From Bacillota bacterium (lineage in GTDB: Bacteria; Bacillota; Bacilli; Bacillales; Cytobacillaceae), in assembly GCA_030705745.1 (NCBI GenBank), contig JAUZPT010000203.1, forward strand, positions 1 to 5,720: a DNA stretch of 5,720 nt, in the 5' to 3' direction. Positions 1 to 5,720 of the stretch are shown piece by piece (position 1 is the first letter of the stretch; each line of letters starts with the position of its first letter). The notes beneath the pieces were generated by a model. The model was not told the DNA's origin, did not search any database, and was given only the letters and a program-made list of their open reading frames with translations. A program made the translations under genes and the position numbers.

Positions 1-590
1 GCTCCTGTTTTTCCAACCCATGAAAACGCCAGGCTGATCATGGAGGCGATCGGTTCAGACCATGACGGTGCATCGCCGTGCCAAACAATTCCCATGCCGT
101 TTCCGACTAAAACCGAAAGCATCAATCCGCCGATGAACAGCAGCACCAAGCCCGATTTAAAATTGCGTTTCAAACGGACAAGTTTTTCAACATAACGGCG
201 GTGGAAAGCCCACACAACTGCCACTAAAATCAATAGTGCAACAATTTCCTGAAAAAAGGTAAATCCGGAATACAACGGACCTAACGGCAGATGGGATCCC
301 GGTTTAATTCCTTTCCAGATGAAATCGATCGCCCCAAACTGGACGAGAATGAATCCGTAAAAAAACATGACATGAATGATTCCGCTCTTTTTATCCTTCA
401 ATAGTTTTTTCTGGCCAAATACATTGATCCAGATGTTTTCGAGCCTTTTTTTCACATCCTGTTCAAATTCGGCTTTACGTCCAAGCTTGATGTACTCAAT
501 CCTTGTTTTGACGACATACACAAACAAGCTCACAGCGTAAGCGGTTACAAATAAAAATGCAATTAAGTTCACCCATAAAAGTGCATTCAT
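1..590 (-). CDS. fadF: FadF-type membrane (Fe-S) oxidoreductase of beta-oxidation, N-terminal part (cut by window edge)
   Basis: I translated this frame by hand. It opens with ATG at 590-588 and runs without a stop for 196 codons to the left edge, so only the N-terminal part of a protein of about 700 residues is visible. It begins MNALLWVNLIAFLFVTAYAV and shows hydrophobic segments near residues 4-27, 70-92, 110-130, 145-165 and from 180 on. This matches the haem-b membrane domain of the NarI/HdrE-like type that precedes ferredoxin and CCG (heterodisulfide-reductase-like) domains in this family. Candidate haem-ligand histidines are H73, H130 and H171. Family knowledge: B. subtilis FadF (YwjF) belongs to the FadR regulon, and related EMO enzymes transfer electrons from ETF to menaquinone. 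The start is firm: AAGGGG at 599-604 is 8 bases upstream, and the frame has a stop at 639-641 with no start codon between. The identification rests on the N-terminal pattern and on synteny with clsB-uvsE; the Fe-S half is outside the window. Confidence 0.86.
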   Translation of the reverse strand, partial: MNALLWVNLIAFLFVTAYAVSLFVYVVKTRIEYIKLGRKAEFEQDVKKRLENIWINVFGQKKLLKDKKSGIIHVMFFYGFILVQFGAIDFIWKGIKPGSHLPLGPLYSGFTFFQEIVALLILVAVVWAFHRRYVEKLVRLKRNFKSGLVLLFIGGLMLSVLVGNGMGIVWHGDAPSWSEPIASMISLAFSWVGKTG

Positions 591-598
591 CCAAAACG

Positions 599-604
599 CC
601 CCTT
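599..604 (-). promoter_or_regulatory. Ribosome binding site of fadF
   Basis: On the minus strand AAGGGG lies 8 bases before the ATG at 590, inside the purine-rich stretch GGGGAAGGGG. The spacing is standard and fixes the start of fadF. Confidence 0.8.
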
Positions 605-662
605 CCCCTGATTCTTCATCCTTCTTTCCATTCCTGCTTCACTCGTTTGCTTGCAAACTTGC

Positions 663-697
663 TCCAGCTTTCCACTAATTAAAGCTGGAAACCAGCT
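663..697 (-). promoter_or_regulatory. Two mutually exclusive hairpins in the fadF leader
   Basis: Three copies of one hexamer alternate in orientation: CCAGCT at 664-669, AGCTGG at 683-688 and CCAGCT at 692-697. In the leftward transcript the first-made pair (692-697 with 683-688) gives a 6-bp stem with a 3-base loop. The middle copy can instead pair with the later one (663-671 with 681-689), giving a perfect 9-bp stem with a 9-base loop. The two structures cannot coexist. Neither is followed by a U run, so this is not a visible intrinsic terminator. It could affect mRNA stability or translation, be a processing site, or be a chance or decayed repeat. The pairing is directly visible; any function is inference. 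Confidence 0.35.
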
Positions 698-750
698 ATA
701 AAAGGAAATTCAGTCGCTTTACTAGAAAATTTAAAAACAATAAAATTTTC

Positions 751-779
751 TGAACATACTTATATCTCTATTATATTAT
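751..779 (+). promoter_or_regulatory. Weak candidate promoter for clsB-uvsE
   Basis: TGAACA (751-756, 4 of 6 to the -35 consensus), a 17-base spacer, and TATTAT (774-779, 5 of 6 to the -10 consensus). The start point would fall near 786, inside the FadR-like site, with a leader of roughly 80 bases. The -35 is poor and the region is AT-rich, so chance similarity is a real possibility. I saw no better sigma-A candidate between 780 and 868, and I could not recognise a convincing alternative-sigma promoter. Confidence 0.22.
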
Positions 780-797
780 GAATGAGCATTCAGTCAA
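770..797 (-). promoter_or_regulatory. Sigma-A-like promoter of fadF
   Basis: Read leftward there is TTGACT (792-797) as the -35, a 16-base spacer, and a perfect TATAAT (770-775) as the -10. Transcription would start near 763, leaving a leader of about 170 bases before the fadF ATG. It is the best promoter-like sequence in the divergent region. The FadR-like operator covers most of the -35 and the adjoining spacer. Confidence 0.72.
779..796. promoter_or_regulatory. FadR operator (fatty-acid degradation repressor box)
   Basis: The site reads TGAATGA-GCAT-TCAGTCA. The Bacillus FadR (YsiA) consensus as I recall it is TGAATGA, four bases, TCATTCA. The left arm is perfect, the right arm has one mismatch (G at 793), the arm spacing is exact, and the flanking bases are A on both sides as preferred. 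The first two bases of the four-base centre (GC) do not fit the usual MTAN. It overlaps the -35 and spacer of the fadF promoter, a position suited to repression. Known biology: FadR is a TetR-family repressor released by long-chain acyl-CoA. The binding itself is inferred. Confidence 0.75.
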
Positions 798-851
798 CTG
801 TTTTGTTCATCCAACTGAATTTTACGTATGGCTCATAGTGCTTTCCTTTTT

Positions 852-892
852 AGGAGAAACTATTAGAAATGATTTTGGGAGAGATTTATTTG
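852..892 (+). promoter_or_regulatory. Two possible translation starts of clsB
   Basis: AGGAG at 852-856 serves the ATG at 869 but with a long 12-base gap. Inside the reading frame, GGGAGAG at 877-883 lies 6 bases before an in-frame TTG at 890. That TTG would give a protein starting MKLTLMFAGL, so the membrane segment begins at once, as I recall for B. subtilis YwjE. Either start, or both, could be used; the TTG removes 7 residues. Confidence 0.45.
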
Positions 893-2092
893 AAGCTTAC
901 ACTTATGTTTGCTGGATTGGTACTCCTTCTCTTCCTCTGGTTGATAGCGGATTTTAAGCTCGGAAGAAAGAAACATCTTTCCATGGTTTCATTGAAGGAA
1001 AGGCCGATGCTTCTTGGCTCTTTAGACATCTTCATTAATGGAAAAGAATTGTTTTCCGATTACTTCAGAGAGTTGGAAGATGCGAAAAAGCATATTCATG
1101 TTTTATTCTATATTGTAAAAGACGATGAATTCAGCATGCGATTTGTTTCCCTTTTACAAAAGAAAGCGCTAAATGGTGTAGAAGTCAGGCTTCTCGTCGA
1201 TCGTATCGGCGGATATAAAATGACGAAAAAAATAATTCGTCAATTGCGGGAATCGGGCGTCCATTTTTCCTTCGGCAATAGTCCGAAACCCCCTTTCCTG
1301 CTTTATTCTTCCCAGGTTCGCAATCACCGTAAAATAACAATCATCGACGGGAAAATCGGATATGTTGGCGGCTATAATGTTGGAAAAGAATATATTGACG
1401 AGGATCCGGTGCTTAACCCATGGCGTGATTATCATTTAAAAATTACCGGAGCTGTCGTTCCTTTTTTACAACGTGAATTTCTGAACGATTGGAAGGGCGA
1501 TGTGCATGAGAATTTGCTAGATCAGGCTTCGTACTTCCCTCCATTAACGGAAGGAGAAATTCGTCTTCAGCTCGGGGGAACGGAGGCTGGGCTGCTCGAA
1601 TCCATTTATACGGGCATGATTAAAAATGCGAAAAAAACATTGATCATTGGCAGCCCCTATTTCATTCCTAGCAAAAAAGTGATGTATGAGCTTGTCCGTG
1701 CAGCTCAGCGAGGAGTGGAAATTACGATTCTCGTTCCTCTTCACGCGGATCACATGCTCGTCCAGGAAGCATCGTACCGTTATTTGCGCAGGCTACTTAA
1801 AGAAGGCGCCCATGTTTTTCAGTATCGGAATGGTTTTTATCATGCAAAAACCGTTCTTGTTGACGATACCGTTTGCGATATAGGTACAGCTAATTTTGAT
1901 AAAAGAAGTATTTTTTTAAATAAAGAAATTAACTGCTTTATTTATGACCAACCATTTATTCAGAGAATAAAAACAATTTTGGAAACCGATATTCGCGATT
2001 CCACACCATTAACACTGCAAAAACTAAACGAGCGGCATTTTTTCCGCTCGATAAAGGAAAATTTAGCGGGTGCGATTTCCTATTTTTTATAA
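869..2092 (+). CDS. clsB: Cardiolipin synthase, short bacillary type (ClsB/YwjE), two-HKD phospholipase D family
   Basis: The product condenses two phosphatidylglycerols into cardiolipin plus glycerol at the membrane; this activity is assigned from the family. It has 407 residues as called from ATG 869. One hydrophobic segment (about residues 8-27) anchors the N-terminus, followed by a basic stretch (GRKKH). Two PLD half-domains follow, each with an intact catalytic HxKxxxxD motif: H153/K155/D160 in RNHRKITIIDGKIGYVGG, and H325/K327/D332 in FYHAKTVLVDD followed by GTANFDKRS. It ends GAISYFL, like the ending I recall for YwjE. At about 400 residues with a single anchor it fits YwjE/ClsB rather than the longer two-anchor ClsA type (near 480-510). 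The start may instead be TTG 890. It probably forms an operon with the UV endonuclease gene 21 bases downstream, and it is divergent from fadF. No sign of truncation or frameshift. Family membership is near certain; the physiological substrate is less so, since some short Cls paralogues have little measured activity. Confidence 0.93.
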   Translation: MILGEIYLKLTLMFAGLVLLLFLWLIADFKLGRKKHLSMVSLKERPMLLGSLDIFINGKELFSDYFRELEDAKKHIHVLFYIVKDDEFSMRFVSLLQKKALNGVEVRLLVDRIGGYKMTKKIIRQLRESGVHFSFGNSPKPPFLLYSSQVRNHRKITIIDGKIGYVGGYNVGKEYIDEDPVLNPWRDYHLKITGAVVPFLQREFLNDWKGDVHENLLDQASYFPPLTEGEIRLQLGGTEAGLLESIYTGMIKNAKKTLIIGSPYFIPSKKVMYELVRAAQRGVEITILVPLHADHMLVQEASYRYLRRLLKEGAHVFQYRNGFYHAKTVLVDDTVCDIGTANFDKRSIFLNKEINCFIYDQPFIQRIKTILETDIRDSTPLTLQKLNERHFFRSIKENLAGAISYFL

Positions 2093-2113
2093 TTGTAGAC
2101 AGGAGTTGCTTAC

Positions 2114-3070
2114 ATGAAGATACGTTTTGGCTATGTTTCTCATGCCATCAGCTTGTGGAATGCTTCACCGGCCAAAACGCTGACATTCACACGGTATGCG
2201 CAAATGGATAAGGAGGAACGCCTCGAAAAATTGCGATCTGTGACAAAGGAAAACCTTGATCACACATTAAGAATGCTGCATTACAATCTTGCTCATGAAA
2301 TTGAATTGTATCGATTTTCCGGTTCTATTGTGCCTCTTGCCACTCACCCCGAGGTTATGTGGGATTTCGTTTCGCCGTTTCAAGAGCAATGGAAGGAAAT
2401 CGGTGAGCTCGTGACCCGAAATCGCCTTCGTGTGAGCTTTCACCCTAATCAGTTTACGCTATTCACCTCCTCGCGCCTCGAAGTTACTAAAAATGCAATT
2501 AAAGATATGAATTATCATTATCAAATGCTTGAAGCGATGGGATTAGAGGATAAAGGATTAATCAATATCCATATTGGCGGAGCATACGGCGACAAGGACT
2601 TGACGATTGAGCGATTTTATCAAAATCTGGTGCAGCTCCCTTCGCCTGTAAAAAAAGTGATGACGCTTGAAAATGATGATAAAACGTATAATGCAGAAGA
2701 AACTCTGGCCGCATGTGTCAAAGAAAAAATCCCATTCGTTTTTGATTATCACCATCATCTTGCGAATCCTTCAACCGCTTCATTGGAAAGCATGATGCCT
2801 AACATTTTCAGTACATGGGAAAATCATCACGACCGGCCGAAACTCCATCTTTCCTCGCCAAAGTCCGAAAGCGCCTTTCGCTCGCATGCCGATTTTGTCG
2901 ACATTGAATTCGCCCTGCCATTATTCAGCATCCTTAAAGAACTGAAACAGGATGTTGACATCATGATTGAAGCAAAAGCCAAGGACCAGGCGTTGTTGAA
3001 ATTAGTGGAGGAAGTGAGCGCCTTGCGCGGAGTAAAAAGAATAAGGGGAGCTACAGTCGAATGGAAGTAA
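2114..3070 (+). CDS. uvsE: UV damage endonuclease UvsE (UvdE/YwjD)
   Basis: A single-protein UV repair nuclease that nicks DNA 5' of cyclobutane dimers and 6-4 photoproducts, starting an excision pathway independent of UvrABC. The 318-residue product is full length for the bacillary family and starts [20 protein letters not shown], a UVDE signature. It is a TIM-barrel metalloenzyme related to endonuclease IV. The expected metal ligands are present at spacing that matches my memory of the Thermus enzyme: H110 (SFHPNQF), H153 (NIHIGG), E186 (LENDD), D211 and H214 (FDYHHH), H245 (KLHLSSPK) and E286 (MIEAKAKD). K243 sits where the modified lysine is expected. Q113 and F114 occupy the lesion-probing Gln/Tyr positions. 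The start is well supported by AGGAG at 2101-2105, 8 bases before the ATG. It lies 21 bases after clsB with no terminator between, so co-transcription is likely, and a hairpin terminator follows the stop. No membrane segment; it acts on cytoplasmic DNA. Confidence 0.95.
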   Translation: MKIRFGYVSHAISLWNASPAKTLTFTRYAQMDKEERLEKLRSVTKENLDHTLRMLHYNLAHEIELYRFSGSIVPLATHPEVMWDFVSPFQEQWKEIGELVTRNRLRVSFHPNQFTLFTSSRLEVTKNAIKDMNYHYQMLEAMGLEDKGLINIHIGGAYGDKDLTIERFYQNLVQLPSPVKKVMTLENDDKTYNAEETLAACVKEKIPFVFDYHHHLANPSTASLESMMPNIFSTWENHHDRPKLHLSSPKSESAFRSHADFVDIEFALPLFSILKELKQDVDIMIEAKAKDQALLKLVEEVSALRGVKRIRGATVEWK

Positions 3071-3116
3071 AGTTTTTCTCCATTTGGAAATTGAACAAAT
3101 TAACTTGATATACGCT

Positions 3117-3146
3117 GAAAACCCGGTTTGCGCAACCGGGTTTTTC
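3117..3146. terminator. Bidirectional intrinsic terminator between uvsE and the kinase gene
   Basis: ACCCGGTT (3121-3128) pairs with AACCGGGT (3134-3141) around the loop TGCGC. Flanking AAA (3118-3120) and TTT (3142-3144) extend the stem to 11 bp. Read rightward it ends in five Ts (3141-3145), and read leftward in four Ts, so it can end both convergent transcripts. It lies 47 bases after the uvsE stop and 20 bases beyond the kinase stop. Confidence 0.9.
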
Positions 3147-3165
3147 AAGGCGTTTCCGCATTTCT

Positions 3166-5700
3166 TTATTTAATTTTTGGAAGGGTGACCTCGACTGTCG
3201 TTCCCTTGTGTTCATCGCTTGAAATGAACAGCTCGCCGCCGTGGTCTCGAATAATTTTATTGCAGATGGTTATGCCGAGCCCTGTTCCTTTTTCTTTCAA
3301 GGAATAAAACGGCTCACCGATATACTTCAGCCTTTCGGCAGGAATTCCTGTTCCTTCGTCGGATATGAACACTTTGATGAGTTCAATCCCTTCGATGAGA
3401 TTCACGCGTATTTCCCCCCCATTTGGCATCGCCTCAATGGAGTTATCAAAAAGATTTGTAAACAGCTGCTTTAGTTGATTTTTCACGCCTAACACACATA
3501 CGGATTGATTGCTGCTTTCATTGAACGTAAAGGTAATCCGGTTTGTTTTTGCAAGTGTGGCAAACGCTTCCACAACCGGCTCTAAAATACCTTTTCTCAC
3601 ATTGATAGCTTCCCTTTTTTCTTCCTGCGTTTTTGCAAGTACTAAAAACTCGCTTGTTACACGATTAATCCGATCAACTTCATCGTATAAAATATTAAGA
3701 TAGGCCGTTTCTTTGCCTTTTAACGAAGGACTGAGCAATTTCAAAAAACCATTTATGCTTGTTAGCGGATTCCGGATTTCATGGGCTACTGCTGCAGCAA
3801 GCCTGCCAATGGCCGCAAGCTTTTCCGACTTAACCATTCTTTGCTTAATCTCCAGATGCTCCGTTATATCGGAAAACGTAGCAATTACGTATTCAATTGG
3901 CAGCATCGGATCATCATTTTGAAAGATGGCGGTGGAATCAATTAACAGCCAGCGATGCTGTTTTTTAATAGGGTTGTAGACTGCCATTATAAAGTTGTAC
4001 ACATTTTCACCTAATGTAAACGTTGTCATTACAGGGTAATCGCTTGCCATTAATGGTTTTCCGTTTTCATCGATTGCATTCCAATCGGTGCTGAAAACAT
4101 CTAGTCCTGCCAGTTTTTCCGGACGATAACCCAAAATAACTCCTGCATTGCCATTGCAAAAAAGAATTTTTCCTTCTTTATTTATTACGGTAATTCCACT
4201 TGATACCGCTTCATAGAAGCGATTTTGCTGTTCTTCTGCATCTCTTTTATACGTGACATCACGAATGGAAATCACATATCCTTTCCGTAAATTGCCTTCT
4301 TTCATCTCATTACCTAAAAATTGATAATAAACCCTTTTCCCATTTTCTAATTTACATTCTGTTTCAAAAATTTCATTGTCCTCAAATTCAGTTTTTCCTT
4401 TCCGACTTTCTTCAGGGATTAAATTTTTTATAATATCCGGGAATGCCACTCCTATCGGAGATTCCCCTTCTGCCGAAAGCATTTCAACTGCCTTTTCGTT
4501 GGCAAACGTTATCATCCCCCGTTGATTCACAACCAGGATCCCATCTGCTGTCGAACTGAGGATCGCTTCATTTTGCCTGTTTAATTCTTTTAATAATGTC
4601 TCTTTATTTTTCAGTTCAGTAATATCCCTTGTCACACCTACCAACTCTTTTACCTCTTGTCCAGGTGTCAGCATCGGCGACAAAAAAGTTTGAAAGTAGA
4701 TTGGTTGTTTTGGATTTTCCAACGTCCAGTCATAAATTACTTTTTCTCCCGCAAAAGCTTGCTCAAAGGCCGTTTTATGTATCCCGATTTCTTTTTGAGT
4801 TAAGTTTAATTGGTAAAGCTTTTTATGGAGAAGCCTGTCTATTGATATGTTGTTCGTTTGAAACCATTTCCCAAACACGCCTGAAAATTGAATATCTTTA
4901 TCGACGGTAAACACTAAATCATCCATGGAATCCACAAGCGTGCGAAAGCGATTTTCGTTGGTCAGCAGTGATTCCTCAATTTCCTTTTTTTCAGTTATAT
5001 CAATGCCTGTACTTAATACGTAAAGAAGTTTTCCCTCTTTATCTTTTATTATGGAATTGGACCATTTGATGAATTTTCTCTTTCCATTTTTGAGCAGCCA
5101 AAAATTTTCATGTGCAAAAGAAATGTCTACATTACTTTCGCGTGCAAAAATTTCTTGCAAATAGGCTCTTTCTTCTTTTTCTATTAAAATATCCCAGAAA
5201 AACTTGCCTTTCATTTCCTTCAATGTGTAACCTGATTGCTGCTCACAGTAAGAATTCCATTCGACCACTCTTCCATCCGGGCTAAGGATCACCATATAAG
5301 CCTCGATCGTGTCTAAAATCGTTTTAATCCATACAGATTCCTTGGGAGAATTCTCCCTTTCTTCGGCAATTTCTTTCATACTATGAAAATAAAATACAGT
5401 CTGACCGACCATAAATTGATTGGATTGAATCTCAACATGCACTAAATCGCCATACTTCGTTTTCAAAAATACTTTGCTTTTCCGAACAACTTCCCCATCC
5501 TTAGTCCCAATCGTGGTAAAAAAATGCACGAGTGGGTGGACATCGGAGTGGGAAGAAAGAAGGTCCCGCTTTTCATATTGCAACAAAATGCACGCTTTAT
5601 CGTTCAGATCAATAATACGGCCAATTTGTTTCTCGTTATCGACAACCTCGATAAGAACGAACGCATCCGGGAGGCAATGTAAAGACTGGCGATAAATCAT
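3166..5700 (-). CDS. Soluble multi-PAS sensor histidine kinase, sporulation-kinase-like; 5' end uncertain
   Basis: From ATG 5700 the frame gives 844 residues and no membrane segment, so this is a cytoplasmic sensor. About five PAS modules come first: roughly 1-110; 122-240, ending STGIDITEKKE; 250-365, ending GVTRDITELK; 373-487, ending SIRDVTYKRD; and 493-617, ending ATFSDITEHLE. The HisKA domain has the H-box AVAHEIRNPLTSINGFLKLL with phospho-acceptor H640. The HATPase part has an N-box with N749 and N753 (TNLFDNSIEAM), a G1 box DEGTGIP (D781, G783, G785), an F box at F798, and a G2 box GTGLGI from G805. No receiver domain is attached and no response regulator is in view. The H-box closely resembles that of KinA-type kinases that feed the Spo0F/Spo0B/Spo0A relay, so a role in sporulation or stress signalling is plausible but inferred; ligands cannot be predicted. 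No ribosome binding site precedes ATG 5700 and the frame stays open to the edge, so the protein is probably longer. It is convergent with uvsE and separated from it by the terminator. Confidence 0.9.
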   Translation of the reverse strand: MIYRQSLHCLPDAFVLIEVVDNEKQIGRIIDLNDKACILLQYEKRDLLSSHSDVHPLVHFFTTIGTKDGEVVRKSKVFLKTKYGDLVHVEIQSNQFMVGQTVFYFHSMKEIAEERENSPKESVWIKTILDTIEAYMVILSPDGRVVEWNSYCEQQSGYTLKEMKGKFFWDILIEKEERAYLQEIFARESNVDISFAHENFWLLKNGKRKFIKWSNSIIKDKEGKLLYVLSTGIDITEKKEIEESLLTNENRFRTLVDSMDDLVFTVDKDIQFSGVFGKWFQTNNISIDRLLHKKLYQLNLTQKEIGIHKTAFEQAFAGEKVIYDWTLENPKQPIYFQTFLSPMLTPGQEVKELVGVTRDITELKNKETLLKELNRQNEAILSSTADGILVVNQRGMITFANEKAVEMLSAEGESPIGVAFPDIIKNLIPEESRKGKTEFEDNEIFETECKLENGKRVYYQFLGNEMKEGNLRKGYVISIRDVTYKRDAEEQQNRFYEAVSSGITVINKEGKILFCNGNAGVILGYRPEKLAGLDVFSTDWNAIDENGKPLMASDYPVMTTFTLGENVYNFIMAVYNPIKKQHRWLLIDSTAIFQNDDPMLPIEYVIATFSDITEHLEIKQRMVKSEKLAAIGRLAAAVAHEIRNPLTSINGFLKLLSPSLKGKETAYLNILYDEVDRINRVTSEFLVLAKTQEEKREAINVRKGILEPVVEAFATLAKTNRITFTFNESSNQSVCVLGVKNQLKQLFTNLFDNSIEAMPNGGEIRVNLIEGIELIKVFISDEGTGIPAERLKYIGEPFYSLKEKGTGLGITICNKIIRDHGGELFISSDEHKGTTVEVTLPKIK

Positions 5701-5720
5701 GTCAATTGGAAAAGCAGATA

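Noticed and set aside
663..689. The 9-bp hairpin as an intrinsic terminator
   Set aside because: No T run follows it on either strand, and terminating there would cut off fadF or lie far from any upstream gene.
801..840. A promoter for clsB in 801-840 (TTGTTC as -35, CATAGT as -10)
   Set aside because: The two elements are about 25 bases apart, well outside the usual spacing, and the -10 is poor.
1169..1753. Minus-strand open frames inside clsB (88 and 69 codons)
   Set aside because: They lie antisense to a well-supported gene with intact HKD motifs, show no recognisable domain and no clear ribosome site.
2558..2758. Minus-strand 66-codon frame inside uvsE
   Set aside because: Antisense to conserved active-site codons; no family resemblance.
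3241..5695. Several plus-strand open frames of 64-93 codons opposite the kinase gene
   Set aside because: Shadow frames of the minus-strand gene; their residues mirror the PAS and ATPase codons and they lack ribosome sites.
1..5720. Mobile element, phage, CRISPR, toxin-antitoxin or defence system
   Set aside because: No transposase, integrase, direct-repeat array or small paired genes were seen; every long frame is explained by housekeeping or signalling families in a familiar Bacillus gene order.

Overview
The window looks like an ordinary chromosomal segment of a Bacillaceae bacterium (Bacillus or a close relative). The evidence is the protein content, strong Shine-Dalgarno sequences, a sigma-A-type promoter, a FadR-type operator, and a gene order I recognise from Bacillus subtilis (ywjF/fadF divergent from ywjE/clsB and ywjD/uvsE). 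I see no phage, transposon, CRISPR, rRNA or tRNA sequence.

Layout. Bases 1-590 (minus strand) carry the N-terminal third of FadF, a membrane iron-sulfur oxidoreductase of fatty-acid beta-oxidation, cut by the left edge. Bases 591-868 are a divergent intergenic region. It holds a good sigma-A-like promoter for fadF, a FadR-like operator lying on that promoter, two competing hairpins in the fadF leader, and a weak candidate promoter for the rightward genes. Bases 869-2092 (plus) encode a short cardiolipin synthase with two HKD motifs (ClsB/YwjE). After 21 bases comes 2114-3070 (plus), a UV damage endonuclease (UvsE/YwjD) with an intact metal-ligand set. A bidirectional hairpin terminator at 3117-3146 separates it from a convergent minus-strand gene, 3166-5700. 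That gene encodes a soluble multi-PAS histidine kinase resembling the sporulation kinases; its true start probably lies beyond the right edge.

How the genes relate. FadF probably passes electrons from acyl-CoA dehydrogenase and ETF to menaquinone, and its promoter appears to be controlled by the acyl-CoA-responsive repressor FadR. ClsB and UvsE look co-transcribed but have unrelated biochemistry (phospholipid synthesis and DNA repair). The kinase is a separate unit with no response regulator in view, as expected for orphan phosphorelay kinases.

I found no convincing new biological system. The points most worth checking are the operator/promoter overlap at 770-797 and whether it also controls clsB-uvsE, the alternative hairpins in the fadF leader, the clsB start codon, and the open 5' end of the kinase.
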